From positions 1-33,859 of the forward strand of contig JBAQFA010000068.1 in NCBI GenBank assembly GCA_049287025.1: a stretch of DNA of 33,859 nucleotides, in the 5' to 3' direction. The position numbers and the translations under genes were made by a program. The DNA comes from UBA11710 sp049287025. GTDB taxonomy: Bacteria > Patescibacteriota > Patescibacteriia > Magasanikbacterales > UBA922. Shown in pieces: positions 1 through 7,378 of this stretch; positions within the stretch are counted from its first letter, which is position 1, and each line of letters begins with the position of its first letter. The notes under the pieces are model-generated. The model was not told the origin of the DNA, did not search any database, and saw nothing but the letters and a program-made list of their open reading frames with translations.

Positions 1-565
1 TTATATAATAAATCCAGTATTTACCAGTTTGCCCATCATTTTTTATGTCATTTATACTTTCTACAAAATATCCTAAGCCGGGGAATTTTTTTACTTCAAA
101 AATAAAAGGTTTTTTGGAATCAGCCGATAGGGTCTGCATAAATTCGTAGACACTTTGGTTTTCTTTGTATTCCAGTGTATATTCTTCACCTGCGACTGTA
201 AAAATGATTGGGTTTTGGAATTCTGGTTCGGGGTGGGGGATGACGGGGCTGGCAGTTGTAAGTGTTGAAGATGTTGTATCGCTTCCGCTCGTAGTGGTTG
301 TTTTACTTGTTGTAATTGTTGTTGCTGTATTGGTAATTGGTAATTGGTAATTAGTAATTGTTGTCGTGGAATTGTTTGAATTTTCTTCCACTTTTTTTTC
401 GTCTGAGTTTTGGATTTTACTTAGAATTTGATTTTTATTTTGTGTCGTGTTAAGTGAGTCGTGAATTGTGTTTGTAAAATTATAGTATCCACTCACTCCA
501 GCAATAATAATTAGTAATATTAAAGACACTAGGTGCCATTTATGTTTTGTTATGTATTCTTTCAT
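1..565 (-). CDS. DUF4430 (transcobalamin-like) anchored protein, C-terminus cut by window edge
   Basis: Open from an ATG at 565 down to base 1 with no stop, so about 188 residues are visible and the C-terminus lies outside. Residues about 9-30 form one hydrophobic N-terminal segment (signal anchor or signal peptide). Residues about 35-115 are a low-complexity Ser/Thr/Asn linker. The last 75 residues read as a DUF4430 domain: an FTVAGEEYTLEY strand, a SVYEFM helix, then GYFVESINDIKNDG and a closing GKYWIYYI strand, the usual order in transcobalamin-like C-terminal domains. The gene is directly downstream of a cobalamin riboswitch, which is independent support for a role in binding or capturing corrinoids at the cell surface. 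The domain call is from memory of the family; the B12 role is inference from regulation plus family. Confidence 0.8.
   Translation of the reverse strand, partial: MKEYITKHKWHLVSLILLIIIAGVSGYYNFTNTIHDSLNTTQNKNQILSKIQNSDEKKVEENSNNSTTTITNYQLPITNTATTITTSKTTTTSGSDTTSSTLTTASPVIPHPEPEFQNPIIFTVAGEEYTLEYKENQSVYEFMQTLSADSKKPFIFEVKKFPGLGYFVESINDIKNDGQTGKYWIYYI
329..360. repeat. 7-nt word repeat inside DUF4430 linker
   Basis: On the plus strand TTGGTAA/TTAGTAA words repeat with a 7-nt period. On the coding (minus) strand this gives the TNYQLPITN part of the linker. A 7-nt period is not a codon multiple, so this is a DNA-level repeat tolerated in a disordered linker rather than a protein repeat. Confidence 0.6.
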
Positions 566-570
566 AAAAA

Positions 571-597
571 TAAAAAATTTCTGATCGAGCAGAAATT
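571..597 (-). terminator. Riboswitch expression-platform terminator
   Basis: Minus strand: 8-bp stem AATTTCTG/CAGAAATT with loop CTCGAT, then a T-run, ending a few bases before the DUF4430 ATG. Its left arm and loop overlap the sequence that pairs with the aptamer-side CGAGCAGGAAA, so the two structures are mutually exclusive. Confidence 0.8.
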
Positions 598-755
598 GAA
601 TTAGCAAGTTGAATAAAAATCAACAAGATTTCCTGCTCGGGTTATGCACAAATTAATAGACCGGACTCTCCCAATTGTATTGGGAATTACCGTTGCGGCA
701 CAGTGTGGGAATCTCACCCAACTTCCATTAAAATGCGGTTTGATTTTGAATTATG
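571..755 (-). promoter_or_regulatory. Cobalamin (B12) riboswitch
   Basis: Read on the minus strand, the leader carries the conserved B12 core. GGGTGAGATTCCCACACTG (718-700) is followed by the B12-box segment GCCGCAACGGTAA (699-687), a hairpin with TTCCCAA and TTGGGAG arms, then GAGTCCGG. A small hairpin AAATC-TTGTT-GATTT (631-617) exposes TTGTTG, complementary to CAAC in the core loop, as expected for the L5-L13 kissing contact. CGAGCAGGAAA (639-629) can pair with TTTCTGCTCG of the downstream terminator, an antiterminator alternative. The expected logic is that ligand binding favours termination and lowers expression of the DUF4430 gene. Motif recognition is by eye; covariance scoring was not possible. 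Confidence 0.88.
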
Positions 756-760
756 TCTGA

Positions 761-788
761 ATTATACACTATTGAAAAAACCTGTCAA
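761..788 (-). promoter_or_regulatory. Promoter of the cobalamin riboswitch
   Basis: Minus strand TTGACA (788-783), 16-base spacer, TATAAT (766-761): full consensus for both boxes. The predicted start near 754 puts the aptamer at the very 5' end of the transcript. Confidence 0.85.
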
Positions 789-807
789 GTTTGGTTATTT
801 ACTAGCA

Positions 808-838
808 ATAAAAAAGAGGTGTAACTACTCACACCTCT
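808..838 (-). terminator. Intrinsic terminator of the putative lipoprotein gene
   Basis: Minus strand stem AGAGGTGT/ACACCTCT with an 8-base loop followed by a T-run, 30 bases after the stop at 868. It separates this gene from the riboswitch promoter just downstream. Confidence 0.8.
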
Positions 839-867
839 ATATTTATATTTTATTTGCGACGCAATTA

Positions 868-1779
868 TTATTTTATAATCAGACTAGCTCTGTATAGATT
901 AGTGGTACCACAATCTTTCCCTTCTTTTTTTACACCATCAATAGTACATGTCTGAGGAATAATATCTTTTAGAGTGATAGTGTGGCCGTTAACAGTTTTT
1001 GTTTCACCAATATTAAATGTAGCTGATTCTGAATCTACTGTGATAGTGGCTGGTCCTGTGGCAGATTCAATTGCTTTTAGACTCATAATCTTACCATCAT
1101 CACGAGTCATACTTACACCCACTGACCAAGTTTCAGGATACATTTCTGTTGCGCCACCATTCATAAATTTTTTCATAGCATCAATATATGTGCCAGTACA
1201 ATAATCAATTGGTGAACCTAGAGCTTTTTCGCTATACACATTCACATTTTGTTTTAGTTCGTCTTTAGTAAAAGTGCAATCATAATATTTACCTATCCAA
1301 CTTGCAAATTCACCTTCCAAACCAGATTTGGCAGTATGTCTAATTATACAATTATTACCAGCATTAGTAATAGACACATCTAGGACAAGCATCAAAAATT
1401 GGATTTGTCCGGTAGCGGGGGTACAAGACTGGATATTTTTTAGAAGACAAACTTCATCTAAACCACAACTTATGATTGTAGATCCAGTTTTGGTGGTAGG
1501 TAATGTGATTGTTTCTCTTGTTTTTATAGTTGATGTTGCCACAGTCTGTTCAATTGGTTTTTCTGCAATTTTTTCTGATGTCGTAATTACGGAATCACTA
1601 GTAGTCTCTTGTGTTGCTTCTACTTTTTGTTGTTCTTGATTTATTTTTTCTGTAGTCGTTTGCTCAGTGTCTTCTTTTGGTAAAGAAGAATCTGATTTGT
1701 CTGTAGAAATACTACAACTTACTCCAGTGAAAAGAATCATTATAATGACTCCCATAATCACATACATTTTTTTATTCAT
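868..1779 (-). CDS. Putative secreted lipoprotein, Cys-rich, unknown function
   Basis: 303 residues. Residues 5-21 are hydrophobic and end at Cys22 (FTGVSC), consistent with a signal peptide and a loose lipobox, although Gly at -3 is not ideal. Residues about 23-100 are a Ser/Thr/Glu/Gln-rich tether. The remaining 200 residues carry nine or so cysteines in spaced pairs (ISCGLDEVC, NNCIIRH, YYDCTF, IDYCTGTY, QTCTIDGVKKEGKDC), suggesting disulfides and an extracytoplasmic location. The C-terminal 55 residues look like a separate beta-rich domain. I do not recognise a family. It ends at its own terminator. The next gene in the same direction, the DUF4430 protein, has a comparable tethered architecture but separate regulation. 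Confidence 0.75.
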   Translation of the reverse strand: MNKKMYVIMGVIIMILFTGVSCSISTDKSDSSLPKEDTEQTTTEKINQEQQKVEATQETTSDSVITTSEKIAEKPIEQTVATSTIKTRETITLPTTKTGSTIISCGLDEVCLLKNIQSCTPATGQIQFLMLVLDVSITNAGNNCIIRHTAKSGLEGEFASWIGKYYDCTFTKDELKQNVNVYSEKALGSPIDYCTGTYIDAMKKFMNGGATEMYPETWSVGVSMTRDDGKIMSLKAIESATGPATITVDSESATFNIGETKTVNGHTITLKDIIPQTCTIDGVKKEGKDCGTTNLYRASLIIK

Positions 1780-1828
1780 ATTTTTTTGTGAATTAGTAAA
1801 TTAGATACATTATTTGTATAAGATAAGT

Positions 1829-2161
1829 TTAGTTATCCACAAGTTCCATTTTAAATTTGCCAAAAGAATTGTCAATATAATCTTTAATATTTTTTATTTG
1901 TCTATTTTGAATATCAGTTTTGGTTTGTTTGAATAATTCTTTGGGAACAGTGTAGCCAGTATGAGTAAAATTAGTTTCATCTAGATTGCCACGATGGGAT
2001 TCTTGATACAGAGCAATCCCTTGAAAGTTACAATTTTTGCAAATTATGGTTTGCAATCTAGCTTCATCATTATATTCATCAGGTTCAATATCATAAGACA
2101 GTCCAATGGCAAGTTGTTTTTGTCGGCACTCTGGGCAGAGGAAATTTTGTGAATTATTCAT
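1829..2161 (-). CDS. Small zinc-ribbon protein
   Basis: 110 residues. CPEC (Cys9, Cys12) and CKNC (Cys41, Cys44) form a two-knuckle zinc ribbon, with the acidic stretch YDIEPDEYNDEA between them. The C-terminal half, after about residue 65, is polar and probably helical (KDYIDNSFGKFKMELVDN). Such small ribbons can be nucleic-acid or protein binding, but no specific family is recognised. It has the same direction as the lipoprotein downstream, with a 49-base gap. The ATG at 2161 has no obvious ribosome-binding site, as is common for native genes in this window. Confidence 0.7.
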   Translation of the reverse strand: MNNSQNFLCPECRQKQLAIGLSYDIEPDEYNDEARLQTIICKNCNFQGIALYQESHRGNLDETNFTHTGYTVPKELFKQTKTDIQNRQIKNIKDYIDNSFGKFKMELVDN

Positions 2162-2247
2162 ATGTTTTTAGTTTGTCTATAAATATTATAACAAAAAGAA
2201 AAGAAAAGAGCCATTTTCTTATTTTTTGCCTTTATATACACAAGATC

Positions 2248-2276
2248 TTGACAAAAAAGTCAAAATAAGGTAAGCT
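2248..2276 (+). promoter_or_regulatory. Promoter of GC-rich unit A
   Basis: TTGACA (2248-2253), 17-base spacer, TAAGCT (2271-2276). The -35 is consensus and the -10 keeps the key first, second and last bases. It lies in AT-rich DNA just before the GC-rich ORF. Confidence 0.6.
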
Positions 2277-2307
2277 TGTGTCCAATCTTTTTTGGCGGGG
2301 TTCGTAA

Positions 2308-2523
2308 ATGTCTCAGAAGCTTGGCGTCTTTAAGACTGTTGCTGGGAACGTGAGTCTCAACCACACGTTCGTGCTGGCGATGGTCTGTGATTTCCTGTGT
2401 GCTGATGAAGGGATCCAGGCTCGAGTCATGAAGATCGTGGTGGACGCGCGCCCCTGCATCGCCACGATGGTGGCCAGTATCTTCCGTGACAGGAAGAGAC
2501 CGATCTTCGTCGAGGTACGATGA
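2308..2523 (+). CDS. GC-rich small ORF A (71 aa), unknown function
   Basis: 71 codons with many G/C-ending codons (for example GTG, GAC, CGC and ATC runs), unlike the A/T-ending usage of cysS and its neighbours. The product is mixed hydrophobic/basic, with VLAMVCDFLCADEGIQ, DARPCIATMVASIF and a basic end RDRKRPIFVEVR. No family is recognised. GGCGGGG lies about 10 bases upstream of the ATG. It has its own promoter, two strong hairpins after the stop, and a terminator, so it is an isolated transcription unit. It could be a real small protein, or the open frame could ride on a structured RNA. Codon composition plus the intact frame favour coding. Confidence 0.5.
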   Translation: MSQKLGVFKTVAGNVSLNHTFVLAMVCDFLCADEGIQARVMKIVVDARPCIATMVASIFRDRKRPIFVEVR

Positions 2524-2526
2524 CTC

Positions 2527-2600
2527 GTGGCGTGGGAGGACGCCGTGAAAGGGAGGTGGGCTCGTTCGAAGCTCTGGCAAGCGCCAGCTTCGAACGAGCC
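2527..2600 (+). other. Structured 3' region of GC-rich unit A
   Basis: Two hairpins follow the stop codon. The first is GGCGT/ACGCC (2529-2544). The second is exceptionally strong: GGCTCGTTCGAAGCT (2559-2573) is perfectly inverted at 2586-2600, and the 12-base interval can pair further (CTGGC/GCCAG) around an AAGC tetraloop. No T-run follows, so this is not itself an intrinsic terminator. It may be an RNA stability or processing element, or a DNA-level recombination or binding site. Confidence 0.65.
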
Positions 2601-2621
2601 CTGGATGTGTTCTAAGATTAA

Positions 2622-2656
2622 AAAACCACCCCGAGCACTCGGGGTGGTTTTGTTTT
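2622..2656. terminator. Bidirectional terminator, unit A / cysS
   Basis: Near-perfect palindrome with AAAACCACCCCGAG and CTCGGGGTGGTTTT arms, flanked by A-rich and T-rich tracts. It can end unit A on the plus strand and cysS (stop at 2669) on the minus strand. Confidence 0.85.
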
Positions 2657-2668
2657 GTGTTATGTGAT

Positions 2669-4126
2669 TTATGATTCATGTCTTGTGACTTTTTGTCCCT
2701 CGCTTGTATCTTCCACTTCAAAGCCAAGTTTTGTAATTTCATCGCGCAGTCTATCAGATTCAGCCCAGTTTTTTGCTTTGCGAGCCAAATTTCTTATCTG
2801 TAATAGTGATTTTAATTTTTCAAAAACGTCTGTTGGAATACTATTTATACCACCAGAAATTTTAATTTCATTAGTCATTATGTCTGTTAAAATTTCAACA
2901 TTGTTAATTTCATTTTTAAATGAACTATCTATTTTCAAACCGAGTACCTCATCAAATTTTAGGAAAGTCTTGTAATCAATTTCATTTTTATTTATTGCTT
3001 CCCAAATTAAAGCTAAAGCTTGAGGAATGTTTAGATCATCATTAATAAAGTTGTTAAATTTTTGTTCAATTTCTGTATCATTTTTTGTTAAATTATTGTC
3101 TCTTAGTTTTTGTAATTCTGAATATAATCTATCTAATCCATTTTCCGCTGCTTGGAGTGCTTCCCAAGAAAAACTCAATTGTTTTCTGTAGTGTGTTTGT
3201 AATAATAAATAGCGATAGGCGAGAGGGTTGATATTTTTTTCTTTCAAAGTATCAAGTGTGACAAAGTTATCTCCAGATTTTGCCATTTTGTCTGAACCCA
3301 TATTTAAAAATTCCCCATGTAGCCAATATTTTATCCAAGGTTTTTTGTCTGTCATTGCTTCGGACTGAGCAATTTCATTGGTATGATGAATTGAAACATG
3401 ATCAATCCCACCACAGTGGATATCAAATTGTTCTCCCAAATACTTCATGCTCATGGCACTGCATTCAATATGCCAACCAGGAAAACCTTTACGACCGAAA
3501 GCATCCCATTCCATTTGTCTTTTTTCATTAGCAGAGGAAAATTTCCATAAAGCAAAATCATGGGGATTTTTCTTTTCGCCCATTTCAATCCGCGCACCAG
3601 CTTTTAATTCTTGATTTTGAAGATTGGCTAGTTTGCCATAATCCGAGACTTTAGTCGTATCAAAATATATACCGTCAGAAGTTTCATAGGTATAGCCTTT
3701 GTCAGTCAGAGTTTGTACTAGTTTAATTTGTTCAGGAATGTGATCTGTAGCTTTGCACCAAATATCTGGTTCAAGAATATTTAAGTCAATTAGATTTTCT
3801 TTAAAAATTTTGGTATAAAAATCAGCAATTTCCCAGACTGTTTTATTTTCTCTTTTAGCGCCTTTTTCTAGTTTATCTTCACCTTCATCCGCATCAGAAG
3901 TAAGGTGCCCCACATCAGTAATATTCATGACATGATTTACTTTGTAGTCATTATATTTCAAAACGCGTTTTAAAATATCTTCAAAAACATAAGTCCGCAA
4001 ATTACCAATATGCGCGTAATTGTAAACCGTAGGACCACAGGTATATAAGCCGACTGTTTTATTTATTGGTTCAAACGGTTCTATTTTGCGAGTGAGAGTG
4101 TTGTGGAGTGATAGTGATTTTAACAT
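2669..4126 (-). CDS. cysS: Cysteine--tRNA ligase
   Basis: 485 residues, a normal length for the family. It charges tRNA-Cys with cysteine in the cytoplasm. The class I signatures are clear: HIGN at residues 39-42 in CGPTVYNYAHIGNLR and KMAKS at 280-284. The zinc-site residues are visible: Cys30, Cys222 (GWHIECSAM) and the HHTNE segment near 247-251. The C-terminal anticodon-binding helical region includes ARKAKNWAESDRLRDEI, the usual motif near the end. The start ATG at 4126 is preceded by AT-rich DNA without an SD. It is transcribed alone, opposite to the pilus genes, and ends at a terminator shared with GC-rich unit A. Confidence 0.97.
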   Translation of the reverse strand: MLKSLSLHNTLTRKIEPFEPINKTVGLYTCGPTVYNYAHIGNLRTYVFEDILKRVLKYNDYKVNHVMNITDVGHLTSDADEGEDKLEKGAKRENKTVWEIADFYTKIFKENLIDLNILEPDIWCKATDHIPEQIKLVQTLTDKGYTYETSDGIYFDTTKVSDYGKLANLQNQELKAGARIEMGEKKNPHDFALWKFSSANEKRQMEWDAFGRKGFPGWHIECSAMSMKYLGEQFDIHCGGIDHVSIHHTNEIAQSEAMTDKKPWIKYWLHGEFLNMGSDKMAKSGDNFVTLDTLKEKNINPLAYRYLLLQTHYRKQLSFSWEALQAAENGLDRLYSELQKLRDNNLTKNDTEIEQKFNNFINDDLNIPQALALIWEAINKNEIDYKTFLKFDEVLGLKIDSSFKNEINNVEILTDIMTNEIKISGGINSIPTDVFEKLKSLLQIRNLARKAKNWAESDRLRDEITKLGFEVEDTSEGQKVTRHES

Positions 4127-4181
4127 AATTTTATTTAAGTGGTTTTATTATATCAGATAAATCATAATTTTTACAAGGTAT

Positions 4182-4268
4182 GTCAGATAGCAAATAGCAG
4201 ATAACATAATTGTTGTTTTAAAGTTTTGATTTTATGCCATTTGTTATTTGCTATCTGTTATCTGATGA
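4182..4268. repeat. Intergenic word-like inverted repeat (CAGATAGCAAATA family)
   Basis: The left arm TCAGATAGCAAATAGCAGAT is mirrored on the right by TTGCTATCTGTTATCTGATG. The arms are built from iterated CAGATA and GCAAATA words around a central AT-rich spacer. A second copy of the same word family lies at 6457-6566 and a fragment lies inside gatA (14481-14500). Confidence 0.8.
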
Positions 4269-4334
4269 ATATTAGTCTGTGGATAAATATACATCATTAA
4301 AAAAATATGCTATAATATATCAATAATAAAAACT

Positions 4335-5462
4335 ATGGGTTTATTCTCCAAATCAGAAGCATATTTAGGAGTTGATATTGGTGCACATGGTATCAAGGTT
4401 GTTGAGTTACACAAAACCAAAGGCCGGCCACAACTTTGGACTTATGGATTACTAGATGAAGAATTGGATATTCATATTGATGAAATGCGTGAAAAAACTC
4501 CAGAAGAACTGCTTGTCAAAAATCCAGTTAAAGGTGAGAAAGCTAATCCGGCTGGTTTTGCGGTTGACGAAGTCAAAATTAATTATTACGCTGATTTATT
4601 AAAAAATCTTCTTAAACAAACAAAAGTGACAACAAAAAAGGTGACAGCTAGTTTGCCCGTGTCTTATGTTTTTCATAGTGTAGTCACTTTACCCAGAGTA
4701 GAAGACAAAGAAATTGAGCACATGGTAATGGCAGAGGTAAAAAAGATGTTGCCACGGCCGATTGAAGAAATGCAAATTGTTTGGCAGAAAATTCCTGAAA
4801 CCAAAGAAGATCTTGAAAGTAAATATTTGCGCATTTTGGTTACATCTGCTCCAAAAGAACTAGTAAGGTTTTATAGTTATATTTTTCAAAAAGCTGGTTT
4901 GGAACTCCAGGAATTAGAAACTGAGGCTTTTGCCTTAGAGAGATCATTGGTTGGTCATGATAAAGCGATTATGATGGTGGTAGATATTGGGGCTGAGAGG
5001 ACAAATTTTTTCATCATTGACCAAAGTTTACCTTTGATTCATAGAAGTATAAATTTAGGTGGAAGAAATTTGGATAATATTTTAAAAAATACTCTAGATG
5101 TAGATGAGAGTTTGGTCGGACAAATTAAGAAAGATCTTTCCAAAATAAATAGTGGAGTGAATTATGATCTTTTTTCATCTTTTATTGATCCAATTATAAA
5201 AGAAATTGAATATAGTTTTGACTTATTTTTAAATCAAACCGGCAACCAAGGTAAAAAACCAGAAAAAATCGTTTTGACTGGTGGGCCATCAGTTTTACCA
5301 TTTATAAAAGAGAGATTAGCCAAAGAATTTCCTATCAAAGTTTTTGTGGGAGATCCTTGGGCTAGAGTGGTTTACCAAGACGGAATCAAGACTTTATTAG
5401 ACACCTTAGGTCCCAGAATGTCAGTGGCGATTGGTTTGGCTTTGCGTAATATAAATGATTAG
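4335..5462 (+). CDS. pilM: Type IV pilus assembly ATPase-fold protein PilM
   Basis: 375 residues with the actin-like fold of PilM. The phosphate-1 motif GVDIGAHGIKVVEL is at about residues 13-26, followed by VTASLPVSYVFHSVVTLP and the MVMAEVKKMLP segment. Phosphate-2 (VVDIGAERTNFFII) is near 217-230 and the adenosine motif VLTGGPSVLPFI near 313. In characterised systems PilM is cytoplasmic and recruits PilN, linking the machinery to the inner membrane. TATAAT at 4311-4316 gives a short leader. It is followed by a response regulator, a pilin and a prepilin peptidase, so this is a pilus or competence locus, although no pilB, pilC, pilT or pilN is in view. Confidence 0.9.
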   Translation: MGLFSKSEAYLGVDIGAHGIKVVELHKTKGRPQLWTYGLLDEELDIHIDEMREKTPEELLVKNPVKGEKANPAGFAVDEVKINYYADLLKNLLKQTKVTTKKVTASLPVSYVFHSVVTLPRVEDKEIEHMVMAEVKKMLPRPIEEMQIVWQKIPETKEDLESKYLRILVTSAPKELVRFYSYIFQKAGLELQELETEAFALERSLVGHDKAIMMVVDIGAERTNFFIIDQSLPLIHRSINLGGRNLDNILKNTLDVDESLVGQIKKDLSKINSGVNYDLFSSFIDPIIKEIEYSFDLFLNQTGNQGKKPEKIVLTGGPSVLPFIKERLAKEFPIKVFVGDPWARVVYQDGIKTLLDTLGPRMSVAIGLALRNIND

Positions 5463-5491
5463 TTGTCTTTATTATTTTTTTAATTTATAAT
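5463..5491 (+). promoter_or_regulatory. Promoter of the response-regulator gene
   Basis: TTGTCT (5463-5468), 17-base spacer, TATAAT (5486-5491), 28 bases before the ATG. It starts one base after the pilM stop codon, so the response regulator (and perhaps the pilin) can be transcribed independently of pilM. Confidence 0.7.
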
Positions 5492-5518
5492 ATATAAATA
5501 CAAATTAATAATTATTCT

Positions 5519-5911
5519 ATGGCAGATAAAAAAATAATCAATGTTCATTTGGTGGAGGACGATACATTTTTGGCGAATATTTATAAGACCAAATTTGAGA
5601 TGGAGGGATTTAAGATTACACACTCAGAAAATGGCGAAGCTGGTTTGAATGACATAAAAAAGAAAAAACCAGACATTGTTCTTTTGGATATACTTTTACC
5701 CAAGATGGACGGGTTTGTGGTGTTACAAGAAATTAAAAAAGATCCAAATATAAAAGATATTCCAGTAATTTTATTAACTAATTTGGGACAAAAAGATGAT
5801 GTGGAAAAGGGTTTGGAAATGGGCGCTTCAGATTATCTTATCAAGGCTCATTTTAAACCATCGGAAGTGGTGGAAAAGGTAAGAGAAATTTTGAAATTGA
5901 AGAATGAATAA
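5519..5911 (+). CDS. CheY-like single-domain response regulator
   Basis: 130 residues consisting only of a receiver domain. Acidic pocket EDD (13-15), phosphoacceptor Asp57 in VLLDILLPKMDG, Thr87 in ILLTN and Lys109 in YLIKAHF are all present, so it should be phosphorylatable. There is no output domain. No histidine kinase is in the window. The position between pilM and a pilin gene suggests a PilG/PilH-like role in pilus control, which is inference from context. It has its own promoter just upstream. Confidence 0.9.
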   Translation: MADKKIINVHLVEDDTFLANIYKTKFEMEGFKITHSENGEAGLNDIKKKKPDIVLLDILLPKMDGFVVLQEIKKDPNIKDIPVILLTNLGQKDDVEKGLEMGASDYLIKAHFKPSEVVEKVREILKLKNE

Positions 5912-5956
5912 TTTTTTTATGTTAGAAACAAATTTATTAGGAGAGGGGGTGAAAAC

Positions 5957-6385
5957 ATGAATAAAAAAGGTTTTACTTTGATTGAACTTTTGGTGGTTAT
6001 TGCTATTATTGGTTTGTTATCAACATTGGCAGTAGTTGCTTTAGGTTCAGCTCGTGAAAAAGCGAGAGATTCAAAACGTTTATCAGACCTTAAACAAATT
6101 CAAACTGCTCTAGAATTAAATTATACTGACAATGGGTCATATCCAGCTGGTACTGGTTTAGTATTGGGTGGCACCGGCGCTGTTTGTCTAGATGTAGACG
6201 GATTTGCAGATACTTGTACTGATCCATATATGGGTTTAGTCCCATCTGATCCAAGTGATGGTAGTTATACTTATACAGCTGCTAGCTCAACTTATACTAT
6301 TACTGCCACTTTGGAAGGAGATGTTAATGGTTTGACAGGTTCTATTGAAGCTTCACCATCTGGCATTCAGAATGCAGGAGCTTAA
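5957..6385 (+). CDS. Type IV pilin / pseudopilin
   Basis: 142 residues. Short basic leader MNKKG, then the class III cleavage site G5/F6 and the hydrophobic helix FTLIELLVVIAIIGLLSTLA, with the conserved Glu at mature position 5. It continues with AREKARDSKRLSDLKQIQTALELNYTDNGSYP, the usual pseudopilin alpha-1 to loop transition, and a short C-terminal globular part with two cysteines (AVCLDVD, DTCTDP). It should be processed by the prepilin peptidase encoded next. Unlike most genes here it has a very strong purine-rich SD (AGGAGAGGGGGTGA), suggesting high translation, as expected for a structural subunit. A terminator follows. Confidence 0.95.
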   Translation: MNKKGFTLIELLVVIAIIGLLSTLAVVALGSAREKARDSKRLSDLKQIQTALELNYTDNGSYPAGTGLVLGGTGAVCLDVDGFADTCTDPYMGLVPSDPSDGSYTYTAASSTYTITATLEGDVNGLTGSIEASPSGIQNAGA

Positions 6386-6411
6386 TAAAATTAGATCGTG
6401 AATTTACGATT

Positions 6412-6445
6412 GCCCCCTTGCACATCAGGTGTATGGGGGTTTTCT
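6412..6445 (+). terminator. Terminator after the pilin gene
   Basis: CCCCC/GGGGG outer stem (6413-6417 with 6435-6439), partly extended by GCAC/GTGT, followed by TTTTC. It isolates the pilin gene from the prepilin peptidase gene. Confidence 0.75.
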
Positions 6446-6456
6446 ATTGTCATGTT

Positions 6457-6566
6457 TCAAATATCAGATAGCAAATAATAAATTACAGAAGGCAGATATC
6501 AGATAGCAAATATCATGTAAAGCATTGTTTTAATTCGTAAATGTTATCTGTTATCTGCTATTTGAA
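6457..6566. repeat. Intergenic word-like inverted repeat (CAGATAGCAAATA family)
   Basis: The left side has ATATCAGATAGCAAATA twice. The right side has GTTATCTGTTATCTGCTATTTG, its reverse complement in word content. Same family as 4182-4268. It fills the gap between the pilin terminator and the prepilin peptidase promoter. Confidence 0.8.
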
Positions 6567-6622
6567 TTTTTCCATCTGTTCCCTTGTGTGTAGTTCAAAA
6601 TTTCTGTATAATATATTCAATT

Positions 6623-7375
6623 ATGTTACTAATCATATTTATTTTAGGTTCGATTTTCGGCTCATTTTTGAATGCCGTGGTTTATCGTATTCATGAAAAA
6701 AAGTCATTGTGGGAGAGATCAGAATGTCCAAATTGCCACAAACAAATCAAATGGTATGATAATGTGCCAATTTTAAGTTTTTTAATTTTAAAAGGCAAGT
6801 GCAGAAATTGTAAACAAAAGATTTCTTGGCAATACCCGCTAGTAGAGTTGGTCATGGGGATTTTGTTTGTTATCCCAACTTTTTTAGTTTATCATGCTAA
6901 TTTTTTTGTATTAATTATATTATTGTCTTTTCAGTGGTTAATAATTTTTGATTTAGCTTTTATTTTTCTTTATGATTTGAAATATCAGGAAATATTAGAA
7001 TTGAGTATTTGGCCTTTGGCTATTTTACTTTTTCTAATGAATGCTTCTGGCGCCTTGGTATTTACACTGATCGGAATTGCAATTGGTGGTGGTTTTTTTC
7101 TTTTGCAATATTTGATTTCCAAAGGTAAATGGATTGGTGGGGGAGATATTAGATTAGGAATTTTGATGGGAATAATTTTAGGTTGGAAATTAACAATTTT
7201 AGCTTTGTTTGTTGCCTATTTACTTGGGGGTGCGGTTGGGTCATATTTATTAATAACAAAAAAGAAAGAAAAAAATAGTGAGATAGCATTTGGAACATTT
7301 TTGGTTATTGGTACACTAGTGTCAATGTGGTGGGGGGACCGTATAGTTAATTGGTATTTAGGTTTTTTGTCGTAA
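6623..7375 (+). CDS. pilD: Prepilin peptidase (A24 family)
   Basis: 250 residues from the ATG at 6623. An upstream in-frame ATG at 6584 would precede the -10 box TATAAT (6607-6612), so it is unlikely. It is a polytopic membrane aspartic protease that cleaves and N-methylates type IV prepilins. The N-terminal GSIFGSFLNAVVYR is followed by the cytoplasmic zinc-binding Cys tetrad ECPNC...KCRNC. The first catalytic Asp is in FLYDLKYQEIL and the second in the GGGD motif (WIGGGDIRLG). About seven hydrophobic segments are visible. The -10 box lies only about 10 bases before the ATG, giving a nearly leaderless mRNA. Its obvious substrate is the pilin upstream. Confidence 0.93.
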   Translation: MLLIIFILGSIFGSFLNAVVYRIHEKKSLWERSECPNCHKQIKWYDNVPILSFLILKGKCRNCKQKISWQYPLVELVMGILFVIPTFLVYHANFFVLIILLSFQWLIIFDLAFIFLYDLKYQEILELSIWPLAILLFLMNASGALVFTLIGIAIGGGFFLLQYLISKGKWIGGGDIRLGILMGIILGWKLTILALFVAYLLGGAVGSYLLITKKKEKNSEIAFGTFLVIGTLVSMWWGDRIVNWYLGFLS

Positions 7376-7378
7376 TCC

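Noticed and set aside
703..897. Plus-strand 64-codon frame over the riboswitch region
   Set aside because: It is antisense to the cobalamin aptamer and promoter and has no ribosome-binding site.
2260..2742. 160-codon minus-strand frame across unit A
   Set aside because: It runs through the promoter, hairpins, terminator and the cysS 3' end and has no start signals; it is an open antisense frame caused by the high GC content.
4182..6566. CRISPR array from repeated CAGATAGCAAATA words
   Set aside because: The repeats are short, irregular and inverted, with no regular unique spacers and no cas genes in the window.
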